A stretch of DNA of 64,000 bases, from positions 61,946,939 through 62,010,938 of the forward strand of contig OX388351.1 of assembly GCA_947579665.1 (NCBI GenBank), written 5' to 3'. A program made the position numbers and the translations under genes. A model generated the notes under the pieces. The model was not told the DNA's origin and did not search any database. It saw only the letters and a list, made by a program, of their open reading frames with translations. Below, piece by piece: positions 21,818-32,085 of the stretch. The DNA comes from Sympetrum striolatum (Eukaryota > Arthropoda > Insecta > Odonata > Libellulidae). Position 1 is the first letter of the stretch. Every line of letters begins with the position of its first letter.

Positions 21818-21990
21818 CTTATAAATGGGGCAAATGATGTAAATGGAGTTAGACCTAGCACAGGAAAGCGTGCGACTAACCCAAAGGTTGTACGAGAAGA
21901 GAAAAAAAAAAAAGAAAAATAGTAACTATTTAGAAAAAAAAAGAAAAATAGTCACTATTTTTCTCTTCTCGTACAACCTTATAAATGGGG
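21818..21990 (+). mobile_element. Hairpin element with 13-bp direct repeats (E5)
   Basis: cttataaatgggg occurs at 21818-21830 and 21978-21990. Between them, a 53-base head (21831-21883) is followed by a hairpin whose arms, aaggttgtacgagaagag and its complement, span 21884-21906 and 21958-21980; the right arm runs into the right direct repeat. The order, direct repeat-head-arm-loop-arm-direct repeat, is that of E1 and E3. The head, cctagcacaggaaagcgtgc, also resembles a tRNA-like sequence (A-box-like tagcacagg followed by gcgtgcgactaaccc). This member may therefore have a SINE-like head; the shared TGGAAATCC motif is not clear here. The loop is A-rich with a duplicated agaaaaatagt word. Confidence 0.6.
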
Positions 21991-22160
21991 ATTAGAATTC
22001 TGTGGTACTTAATTTATTATCGAAGTGGAGAAGATTTCATGGTTATAAATCTATTTTTGCAATCAAAAACACCAAATAACTGGGGAAAATAATTGAAAAA
22101 TGCAATCATCTTGGAATACCTATAAGAAAAAATGTGGACAGAACAGAATTGAATACTACT

Positions 22161-22285
22161 TAATATTAATAATAAAACGGCTTTATTCGGGCGAGATTGA
22201 GACTAAAAGTCTCCTCATCCATCTAACCCATCTATAAAGAGGATATACGCAAAGCTACTAAATAAACACCCATTCTTTTAGATTT
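22161..22285 (-). repeat. Interspersed repeat family A, copy 2
   Basis: On the minus strand: aagaatgggtgttt, an AT-rich middle, gagacttttagtctcaatct, cgcccgaataaagccgtttt and a TTATTAATATT tail. It is the best-preserved copy over the 3' terminal 50 bases. It is shorter than the copies at 7209 and 50364, so it is 5'-truncated or internally deleted. Confidence 0.65.
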
Positions 22286-23579
22286 AAAATTGTCTTATAA
22301 AATTATACTCGTATTAATAAACTATAATAAAATATTATCTTAAACTGCAGCGGAACAAGTAAAATATTTTCGCCGTTCTAAATTTACTTTTTTATTCTTT
22401 AAGTTTTTAAATCGCCGTTAATGTTTGTTAATTTTAGCAGATGCAGTTCTCCGAGTTACAGCAATAAATAGGAAAAGTATGAAGTGAAGAATTCTTAGAT
22501 TTTTTGAAAATTTAGTTTCTGATTGCTTCGTGTGTTGTAGGAAGAACAATTCTCTGGAAATGCTAGAGCACTAGCGATTTAAGAGAATTCCTCCTCATTT
22601 AGAGGGGCAAAGTCTGCTTTCCTAATGAGAGGAATAGTTTAACGTAGATGTGTCTCGCGAGAGTGTCAATACCGCGTCTACGATGTTTGTTTGATCGGCA
22701 GTCGCAGAGTTTTAAAAAACCGCATTCTGTTCTGTTCTTTACATCCTGTTCTTAACTATCCCAAACAAATTACCAGGAAGAACACGAGGTATAGGGAAGT
22801 TATTCCTCCTCTCTGCCTCCGCTCCATTGTCAGCTCGTTTGTAACAGTGAAGTTTGCTTGTATATCCTGGAGCAGTCATCACTTCCTCTTGATTGTCTAT
22901 CGCCGCCCACATGTTATTAGCGTTGGAAGTTCCCTCTGAAAGTGATCGGCATATTCAGCAGTGTCTTTCCTTGTTACATTTTCAGTATTTTGCTGCGTTA
23001 AAAAGTACCTTTAAAATAGTAGCTATCACCTTGGAGGTATGAAATGCATATGATACAAAGTTACTAGGATAAATCGTATTTTTATATCAAAGCACATTTT
23101 CTCAAGATAAGGAATATAAAAAGCGAACCTGAAAGGTCACTCCAACTTTAATTTCTAAACTATATATTTGCATAGGTCATAGATGCGGCTTGAAATTTAT
23201 CTTCCCTTTGATTTTACTGATTCAGGAATAATTCTACGTCTAGTTATGAGCCTCATAACTGATCGGATGAATGCAGAACTTATTTAGCATTTCTTAAGTT
23301 TACATAAAGGTGTCATAAATGCTGATCTTCTATTTCCAGTGCCCTATAAACACTAGTAATGGGTGGGATTTTTAATTAGAAATGGAAAAGTGAAATAATC
23401 CTGAATTATTTTACGGAATGTGTACCAACTGTCCACTTGGCAATCTGAAAGGATTAAATAATATTGACATAAAATCAGTAAATAAATATATCTTTCATTC
23501 ACAATTATGGACTAATTTGTATTAATATTCCGTTTCCAATCTCTTATTTATAATAGCATCAATATCTGAAGCAAATTAA
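22286..23579. other. Non-coding spacer, no feature recognised
   Basis: AT-rich DNA with a slightly GC-richer stretch near 22600-22940 in which an 82-codon frame shows nothing recognisable. Confidence 0.4.
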
Positions 23580-24125
23580 GTTAATTGCAAACTAATTGTT
23601 CTTTGAATTAATATTCGTAGAATATTAGTCTACCCAACATTGAACTCTTTCTTTTCTTAATATTTACGATTCCCGGATTTCCGATGATTTCTTTACAGTA
23701 AAATTTCCCAAATTCAGCACAATATACCTACTTATAATTTAATAGAATTTACGTATATTCAAGCCACGTCAGAAAAACATTTTAGGCAGCAATTTCAACG
23801 GCAAATTTTAATTAATGAAAAATTGTAGCAGCAGGATGCTTCTTAATGGAATGCATATATTTTCCAAAGAATGTCACCCTCCAGTCATTAGGAAATTTCT
23901 ATAGTTCAAATACTGTACACAATACATTCATAAGTTAATTTAATTTATATACAATAAAACTACGTCATAAAAATATACTAGGCAGCAATCACAAACTTCA
24001 CTTTCGAAGGCAAGTATAAATTTATGAATAAAATTAAATCAGCGGGATTCGTCTATAGGAGAATGCATATATTTCTCAGAGAAATTCACGTGCTCCCATT
24101 CAGAAATATTCAAGATTGAGAATGG
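23580..24125. repeat. Old tandem duplication, unit about 195 bp
   Basis: The block 23763-23925 (gccacgtcagaaaaac...taggcagcaat...ggaatgcatatattt) recurs at about 23958-24125 (ctacgtcataaaaat...taggcagcaat...agaatgcatatattt). A third, weaker copy of the unit's end (aaattcagcacaatatac, ttataatttaatagaattta) precedes it near 23700. Copies are well diverged, with several indels, so the array is ancient. No coding potential. Confidence 0.6.
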
Positions 24126-24169
24126 AAGTTGAAACTTTATAGCCCAAAATAGCTCCCCCACGTATTCAA

Positions 24170-24660
24170 AGATCTATCTTCCGTCACTCTAGGAATAAAG
24201 CCTTTCTAGAGCGCAGAGCATCTTCTTGTGAGCAGCGGTGCGAGCCCGCGGTTCGTCCATCTTGTTCTCGATCATGTGTCGCAGAAAAACACGGCATGAA
24301 CTCAGGGGAGCATTTTCCTCTCGCGATACGAAATGACCCAATTTCTCACATTAGCTGTCACTCGCTTGGACCATCCCTCATCCCTTCCCCGCCAACCTCC
24401 AAATCATGCGCCTTCCGCAGCAGCGTGTCCAAAAGGCCCTCCTCCTGCCACTTACCACTTTTTCTCTGCAAACATCCTTCAACCTATTCATCACGGAGGT
24501 CGACAGCACAATTTCGGAACCTATCTCATCCAGGAATTGAATCGCTGTGGCCACTCTTTCGAACTCCCAAACGAGGAGCAGCAGAATTTCATTACAATGG
24601 AAGATGGCACCACTATCGCCGCACACTATTGTAGCTTAACGAATAAGGAGGGAATTCGGG
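24170..24660. other. GC-richer island with overlapping open frames
   Basis: Two + strand frames of 112 and 111 codons (24296-24634, 24333-24668) and an 82-codon minus frame all cover the same GC-richer DNA. Competing frames of similar length, Pro/Ser/His-rich translation and no domain argue against a real gene, though a short exon cannot be excluded. The left part (gcggtgcgagcccgcggttc near 24235) is CpG-containing. Confidence 0.35.
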
Positions 24661-24867
24661 GTAAATGATAATATAATTCTTTTCCTTGAGCTCCTTTTTA
24701 TGTGACGAATTACATTTCGCCATTCCCTATTCATATGGACTTAGTAAGTCATATAAGGAGTTATTTTGTAGATGATTTAAGAAAATACTTTTCGCGAAAC
24801 AACTTAAGTAAAATTGACTATCTCGGTTAAGTTCCAAAAGGAAATAAAAAATATAAATTATAATTAT

Positions 24868-25790
24868 CTTCTTCTTCTTCTTAGGTATTCAATCCCTTAT
24901 GGATTGGTCTGGAGCAGTTCTCCAGTCAGCTTCTCTTTTCAATTCTTGATAGCTGGTGCAGTTCAAATCCTTCAATAACTGCTTCGTACAATCAAGTCGA
25001 GGTCTTCATCTACATCTTTTCCCTTCAGTCATTCCTTCTAGTATCGTCTTTATCATGCTTTCGTGCCTCATAATATGCCCACAAGTCCTTTCCTTCTGTT
25101 CTGTATACTTTTCCGTATATCATTCTTTTCTCCTATTTTCTGATAAACCTCTTCATTTGTTATTTTATCTTTCCAGCTAATCCTGAGTATCCTCCCGTAA
25201 CACCAGTTTTCAAAGGATTCGAGTCTCCTTCTTTCTTCTTTGCCCACTGTCCATTTTTCACACCCATATAGGGCAACACTCCATACGAATGCTTTTAGTA
25301 GCCTCTTCCTCGTACACAACTCGATATTGTTTGAAGTAAAGAAGCGTTTTTCCTTGTTGAAAGCTATCTTAGCTTGTCTTATTCTACTTCTTATCTTCCT
25401 TTCACTTTTACCATCTTTAGTTATTATGCTTCCCGAATAAGCAAATTAATCGTCCTCTTCCAGTGTTTCCTCATTCACTATTATGGTGACATTATCGTTT
25501 CTTTGTCTGTCATCTTTGTCACATACCATTATTTTAGTTTTAGTTTTATTGATATTCATATCGTATTCTTTCCCCATAATATTTCCCATCATTTTTAGTA
25601 TGGTATCCAGATCCCCTGTACTTTCCGCCATCGCAACAATATCATCTGCAAATCGAATCATATGTATCCTCTTCCCTTGCATTTTTATCCCTAAGTCCAT
25701 GTGTGGTCCATGATTTCTCTAACCTTATTCACAGCGTATTGGATATAAGCATTAAAAGTATAGAGGAGAGAGGTCTTACTCATTTCCATA
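24868..25790 (-). pseudogene. 5'-truncated RTE-like non-LTR retrotransposon (reverse transcriptase C-terminal half)
   Basis: The minus strand encodes, in one frame, the C-terminal half of a LINE endonuclease-reverse transcriptase. The RT active-site box RFADDIVAM (FADD codons at 25641-25652) is followed by KTKIMVC, an RSRIRQAKIAFNK-type segment, VALYGCEKWTV, and SWKDKITNEEVY. These are standard blocks of arthropod RTE-like or related LINE ORF2 proteins; the exact clade is uncertain. A TAA at 25446-25448 interrupts the frame, and the tail end is stop-ridden. The 3' terminus, at low coordinates, reads as a ctgctccagaccaatcc block followed by a (GAA)n tail, seen on the + strand as CTT repeats at 24868-24882. 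Homology stops abruptly near 25790, before the N-terminal RT blocks and endonuclease, the usual result of incomplete reverse transcription. Dead copy. Confidence 0.88.
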
Positions 25791-28047
25791 TTACTGTTTC
25801 TTGTTGTTCATTTCTTATTTCAATAATTATATAATTATCATTTATTCAATATCACCTTGCGAGTGAAAAAATAATTATTACACGTATAAATGTACGAATA
25901 AAATATATTATTGCTAAATTCCTCGTATAAATGGGCGTAATATTGTGTATGAAATGTGGATGTGATTAGTGTCCTTTTCCGATCTGCAGGAAACATCAAT
26001 GGTTAATTAATGGCATTAATTAAATATTAAATACTAATAAAAAACATTTTGTTAATTTAGAAGAGTTTCTCTTTGAGATATTTCTCGTCTTTATTAATCA
26101 TCCACCCTATTTAGCGTTTTAATAATGCAGCAGCTCAACGTTAATTTGATTACCGTAACCAAACTCTTGCAATTCTTTCAACGTAAAAATTCCCACTTTT
26201 GGAATGTTCTCGAAAAAGAATCTCCTGTTTTGAAATATTCGAATGTTGTCGTTTCAGAATATAAGAGATAACGTTTATTTGTTTATCTTTGTTATTTACA
26301 TGTAATAGAGAATATTTTTTTGTGTTTAGCTGCTATTCTGGATTTTTTTTAATAAGTTTCATGACTCACCTAAAAATTTCTCCTACTCTTTCTTCTTACG
26401 GTACAATGCCAACGTGTTTAGCACGATTAAATACAAGTTCTTCTGAGTGGTTTGTATTCAAATTTAGACAACGTCAAAACAAGCCAAGTAGTACCCAGAA
26501 AATATTAAACACTCCAATTTTCAATAGAGAATACGAGTAATGCAAATTTTGAAAAATACTCAATATGTTAACCTCAGTCATCACACGGTATAAGTCACTC
26601 GCGAAACAGCATCGTGCTGTGACAAATCGCTTGGGAAGCTTTTCTTTGCATAACCATTCGGCTCGAAGTATACCAAGAAAACAAGAACTTAGCATTTCTG
26701 TTTTATCCAAAGCAACATAGAAACGTTTTTCTCAGGAAGTATAAGAATTGAGGATAAATAATGGCATATATCTGTTAGAACTGACAGTTATCCCGGTAGT
26801 CTTAATTTTCAATGCATTTTACTTAAAGATGTTTCTAATAAATTTTCTTATTAAGAATTACTTATCCTTTCTTTCTCCAATCCTTTCCTACCATCCTTCA
26901 AGCCAATGAGTAAGAATTTTATAATGTAGACTAGATCATTATTGAGGTATATCTCTTTTAAATGCTTTTTTTTATTTCATCCTAATTTTACTTTACTAAG
27001 AAACACCAAAGGTATGTAACAAAGGTTTGCTGAAGACTTATGAATGTTTGTTGCTCAAAAACTGACATGAGTCCAAAACGTGATGCCGCTAGGTCCTTGT
27101 TTATCCAAAATTTGCATCTGACAATGAGAACCATAATTGGACAACTGACTCATACAGACTTCTTACCATTCAAATTGTGAGAACTTCGCAGCCTAAACCA
27201 AAACCATCATGGACTTGCACCCCTTAATATGCTCAGAAAAAAATTCCTAAAAAAATTGAGTATTGGCCTATTCTATCTATCGTAGGTTTAAACCTATCTG
27301 TTTAAAAACCAATGATTTAAATGTAGGGTTTTTCTTGCAAATGCATTTATATATCATATGATATACATTCACAACAAATCTTCATAGAAAAATTATGCTA
27401 TAGTTAAATAAATATGTATATCATTGTTTCAAACTAATATCCTCTGCTTTTCATAAGCAAGAACATTTTTAGCAACCTAGAGATTAGCTGTAATCTTCAT
27501 CCCCATAATGTTCATCATGGATATCAAACATTACAGTTGTTTTATCATAAGAAAGTTTTAAATTTTCCACTACACTTTAGTTTCTTTGGGCGAAGATATT
27601 AAATTATTGGTGAATAAATTACTCTGTATGTTTATAATATATCTTCGTTGATTTGTAATAGATCTCCCGGTTCCATAAATAAGTGTGTTTGAACAGTAAA
27701 GTGTTCCGGACTTTTCCTTGCGAGAAATTCGCGCTGAACTATACACTGCGCAAAAGACATGCGCAGTAGTGGTTTCTCTTAGAGGTTGGGGATAGGAGAC
27801 ATTTCCCTTTTGATTCCTCCCCAAGTAATCAGCTGTTTGACTCCAGATTATGCTGAACCTCGCTTTTTGTGCTCTATTCCGACAAAGGAACAACTAGTCT
27901 GTAATCGAATATAACTATTATTATAGCCTATAACTAAATATTAAGTTTTATTTTAAATTGTATTTCTATGCAAAATATTTTAACTTCCAATCATTTCCGT
28001 AAAATTTGAAATATAATTATATGACCCGCAGCCATCGGTAAGTTACA
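25791..28047. other. Non-coding spacer, no feature recognised
   Basis: AT-rich DNA with frames of up to 107 codons (27570-27893, minus) that show no recognisable motif. No repeat boundary was identified. Confidence 0.45.
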
Positions 28048-28093
28048 GAGGTGTTACCTTACCACCTACAGTAGGTGGTAAGGTAACTACCTC
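28048..28093. repeat. Perfect 17-bp palindromic hairpin, extendable to 22 bp
   Basis: gttaccttaccacctac (28053-28069), one base, gtaggtggtaaggtaac (28071-28087). With one bulged base the stem extends by gaggt/acctc to 28048-28093. The one-base spacer means no free loop when double-stranded; it would form a cruciform or a tight hairpin. No direct repeats flank it, so it does not fit the E1 class. Confidence 0.8.
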
Positions 28094-28489
28094 AAGAATG
28101 GTTTTGCCTTGCCTTGACTTGCCTATTTGTAGTAGTGACAAACAAATAAATAAATTATAAATATTCCGAAAACTAGAGCGCATATTAGATGCTCAAATCG
28201 AAAAATATATTATCTTCGAATCCTACCAGTTTGAAGTATTCACAGCATACCATTGGGAAAACACTGATATAGTCAGCGGGAGCCGGATTATTTTTTTTCG
28301 ACGTGTTGAAAATAATGAAATAGCGAAAGCAGGACCGAGAAATATTGTTTCCCTAATATATGGGGATTTGCCGATTTCAGTAGACGTAAAGAATTTGGTC
28401 ATATTGATGCATGTCCAGCTTGCAAATTTCGTTCCTAGAAAACTATTTCGATTGGTTTGCTACAAAGGCGGGAATAGATTTAAATGGCA
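28094..28489. other. Non-coding, no feature recognised
   Basis: AT-rich; a gccttgccttgacttgcc run follows the hairpin directly. Confidence 0.35.
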
Positions 28490-28740
28490 GTGTGTTTGTG
28501 GATCGATGGCAGGGCGTGGCAAATCGGAAAAGGGAGGCGAGGAAATTAATTGGGGCGAAGAGGGAAACTTGGACAGAGGTCAGGGGTTTAAAGGTAGTTT
28601 GCTTTGGGCAGTGGAGAGGAAGGGAATGACGTAGATGTAAGAGGAAGGGAACAAGGAAGGCGCGGATCAAGAGTGAGGATTAAGGAGGGACGGGGATAAA
28701 GGATAGGTCAAAGAAGTAGTTAAGTAAATGAGGGAGCTCC
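28490..28740. other. GC-richer, G/A-biased island
   Basis: Purine-rich + strand (gggaggcgaggaaattaatt near 28533, ggagaggaagggaatgacg near 28613). The frames of 72-88 codons on both strands are overlapping and compositional. Confidence 0.4.
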
Positions 28741-28964
28741 AAGTAGAGCCGCTTTCTCCCGAATCTAAACTTTCAATGGGAGTTTCCTGGAATTAATTGC
28801 TTAAGCGAACGCTTTAAAGCCATAAATTTGCTGTCTTTCCAGTCAACTGTCTGAAAAAGGAGAATTTTTCAGTTAAGCGGAGCTAATAGATATAGGTTTC
28901 CGAAATAATAATATCAACTTAAGATTGAGTAAAACAATAATGCTATATATTAATCTAGAGACAA
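28741..28964. other. Non-coding, no feature recognised
   Basis: Spacer between the purine-rich island and the tandem duplication. Confidence 0.35.
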
Positions 28965-29650
28965 ATGGATGACCTTGACGTCATAGTTATTTTAGTATTT
29001 TACTTTGAGTTAAAAATGTAGCTGCTACTGTCAGAAGGTTTCTCAGGTTTTTCATATCTTCTTGCGGGTGTTTATCTGTAGTGTATTTTTTTATTCTGAG
29101 TGTGTTTTGACTTACGTTTCTCATCCGCATTGAAAGTAGTTTCATTATTTTTATCTCTATTTTATAGCTTTATTTAACGCTATCTTTACCATTTTACAAA
29201 ATGGGAAAGGGATATATGTTAGAGAAGATTCTAACCATTTATTTAGAAAAAGATGCTGATCTTTATACCTTAGTTATGTGACTATTTTCCATCAAGTTAA
29301 AAAATTATCAATTACTATCAGTAGTTTCGCAGGTTTTAGAAGCATTCTTGAGACTGGAGATTTTTCTGAGTATGTTCTTGGCTTATGTTTCTTGTCTACA
29401 TTCATAGTAGTTTCATTCTTTTTATCTTTTTTATAGCTTAATTTTCCACTACCCTTGCCATTTTAAAAATGATTAAGCGATAGATGTAAGAGATGGCTTT
29501 AAAAGCCTCAATCTTGCCTTCAACAAAGTCTATCCTTTTCTATTCTATCTTACTAGTGTTTACTAAGTTGTAAAGCTCCATAACCGTTCGTTGGCATTTC
29601 TTATTTCGTTATAGACTTACCTTGCCGTTATTTTACATATTCGTTGTTAA
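28965..29650. repeat. Old tandem duplication, unit about 270-296 bp
   Basis: Parallel blocks: tttctcaggtttt (29039) and tttcgcaggtttt (29335); gtagtttcattattttt (29136) and gtagtttcattctttt (29407); ttatagcttta (29163) and ttatagcttaa (29430); then ccattttacaaaatg and ccattttaaaaatg. A third partial copy (atttcttatttcgttatag... ccttgccgttattttac) lies near 29597-29640. The spacing changes between blocks because of indels. Near 29497, agcctcaatcttgcc may be a + strand fragment of repeat family A. Confidence 0.6.
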
Positions 29651-30109
29651 ATAATAATGATACATTCACTTGCTTAAACTCTCAATTACAAAAAAATGTT
29701 TGACTTCATCTGCATGATTTCTTAAAGCTTAATGAAATCGTGTCCGTTATTACAACGTTGACAAATAGGAGAATAGTATAATACAACTTACGCAACTGTT
29801 TGAGATCTTTTATCTTCAATAGTTTTTGTCACAAAATTTAATTAATTATTATACCATACAGTATACATTTTGAGTCATGTGAAGTTTGGTTATTCATCGG
29901 GTTATATTTGAAAAACCACCGTGAAATTAATCTATTTTGTCTGTGCTAACATATAAGGTTTGTTGTAGATTATAAAATTTTATATTTTAATTGAACGTCG
30001 TTCCCAATTTTTTGGCATACCCTTTCTATACTTTTCTCAACTCTAGCGTTTTTTTACAACTTTTTACTCTTAATCCCCAAGTAGTAGTTATCTTACTTGA
30101 ACGATTTTG
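29651..30109. other. Non-coding, no feature recognised
   Basis: AT-rich DNA between two tandem duplications. Confidence 0.35.
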
Positions 30110-30990
30110 GGATCTTTCTTTTACATCATCATACGTAACGTAACTCGTAGACATAAGAATACTAATTTCCCTTTAAAAAAATTGATACCTAACTCTCACA
30201 AGTAAAAGGTCAATTTTTATTAAATATTATTCAAGAAAATTAGGAGAAAACGGTGGTTTTAAATTCACTGATACAAGTTATAAAAATACTGACGTTAAAA
30301 GCGACCTTGATACCTAAACCAATTAACTGTGACAGTTTATAGATTGCCTTTCTTCAATGTTCAAAGGTAGATAATTATCATTCTTTTTATAAAAATTGAA
30401 TTGCCCTGAATCTCTCGACTTAAAAAAATAATTTTCTGGTTGAAAAAATATCCTTTAAATCTTCCTACTCTTGCTAACGATCGAAACAGCCAGCTGACCA
30501 GCAGATAGTATTTTATAAATATCTATATATTTTCATTAAAATCATCCTCAAATGAGATAGAAAATAATAGAGATAGAAATAATAAAATAGAACTATTGGT
30601 CATATAGCCAAATATAATGGCGAGATGAATTAAAAAGATGAGCAAGAAAAGTTGCAGATTGTCTCTTTTTAAATCATCATTAGGAGATTCAAAAGTACTA
30701 CTTTGCTGTTAGTTAAAGAAAAATATATTGTTTAAGAACTCTCAGTCAACAAGTAAAGGTTCTATTTGACTTAAAATGGATGCAGTCAAGGTAGGAGAAA
30801 TGGTTTAAAATTCAGTTGTGTAAGTAAAAAATATGCCGACTAATACCACCTTGTTAGATCAATAAGTCAATTACAGCAGGTTATAAATTATCTACACCGA
30901 TATTAAAATAATTTCAATAGTCATTCCGTAAGGAAAAATTGAGTTTTTTTTAATTTCTCGGTATCAAAACATAGTCGCCCAGTCGAACAA
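30110..30990. repeat. Possible old tandem duplication, unit about 545 bp
   Basis: Two stretches follow each other in the same block order: catcat...gtaact then aactctcacaagtaaaaggt, ttaggagaaaacggtggttt and taactgtgacagtttatag at 30120-30350; and catcattagg...agttaaag, aactctcagtcaacaagtaa, gtaggagaaatggttta and caattacagcaggttataa at 30670-30890. Similarity is patchy and AT-rich, so this needs an alignment to confirm. Confidence 0.4.
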
Positions 30991-31039
30991 TTATCGTAGA
31001 AAGCAACGCACTGTTGCTAATTGCGTTAACGAAGGAAAC

Positions 31040-31300
31040 TGATGAAATTGTAGAGAAGGTGAAAGGAAGATGAAATGGGACGGCAGATGCATTAACGCAG
31101 GAGGTGTCAAATAACGTATAATCGTTTCATCTTAGATTCTCGCATGGGCTCCCATTGCGTGAAGCGGCGAGAGTGGCTTGGTTTAGGAGAGGACTCCATT
31201 CGTAGATAATGGAAGAGGGGTCTCAGAGAAAGGAGTACATGGCCAAAGAGAATGCTGAAGTATAAAGGGAAGTTTGGAAGTGAAAAACAGAACATTTCAC
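31040..31300. other. GC-richer, G/A-biased island
   Basis: Purine-rich + strand (gagaaggtgaaaggaagatg near 31052, ggaagaggggtctcagagaa near 31209). No gene recognised. Confidence 0.4.
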
Positions 31301-32019
31301 GGGGGATACTGATGGAGCTATCAGCGTCGCAAATGAGCGAAAATTCAAGCCTTAATATGCAATATGCCTCGATACGTTGGAATAGATTGAATAAATGGAT
31401 AATGGAACCTGAATACTTATAAAAATAATGCTTATAAAGGGAATCCCTAAAATATATGAAAACCTATTCAGGGAAAGTTTTTCAGTTACTTCTTGCAAAA
31501 TTTAATTTGAAATTGTTTTTCCGTTCTTTTGAGTTTGGTGCGCTTGGATTTGATGAAATAATGCTTTAAGTTAACGATATTGCTATTATTGTTGTTAAAC
31601 AACACTATTTTTACATAGAGCATATAATATAAATTAAGTAATAATTCGTATTATAAGAATCATTTAAAAGTTAAAGTTTAAACATAATTTAGCCTTTTGC
31701 AAATTTAATGGTGTCTGGGAAAATATTTATTATGCATTATGACAGAAAACGATTAGGGGATACAGTTTTCAGTTTAATCAAGGTAGCACTGTGATATATC
31801 AATCATTAAGATATTTCATTCTATTATTATGTCATGGGAGAGAATGAACAAATAAATCGCAAGAATATTTAGAAGAAAATCTAAAGTAATACATGCCTAA
31901 GAGTTAAATACAACGTATATTATTGATAGAATCAACTGCTTGGGCCGTGACTTGGTGGTATGGATCCATCAGGAACGAAAGTGAAAATAACTTTTACTAT
32001 ACCACAGAATATTTACAAC
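31301..32019. other. Non-coding spacer, no feature recognised
   Basis: AT-rich DNA, no supported feature. Confidence 0.4.
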
Positions 32020-32085
32020 GTATATTATTATTATATACAATGTTACAAGTAGGTAACAACCAGGTGGTAACTTGTCATATCACTT
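32020..32085 (-). repeat. LINE 3'-terminal fragment, family B, copy 1
   Basis: On the minus strand accacctggttgttaccta, cttgtaacattgtatata and an ATAATAATA tail. The same arrangement ends the copies at 51632-51790 and 58244-59110; the last is joined to CR1/Jockey-type coding sequence, which identifies the family. This copy is strongly 5'-truncated. Confidence 0.5.

Noticed and set aside
24296..24668. Overlapping 112- and 111-codon + strand frames
   Set aside because: Two frames of equal length plus a minus-strand frame over the same GC-richer block indicate low stop density, not a gene; no domain recognised.
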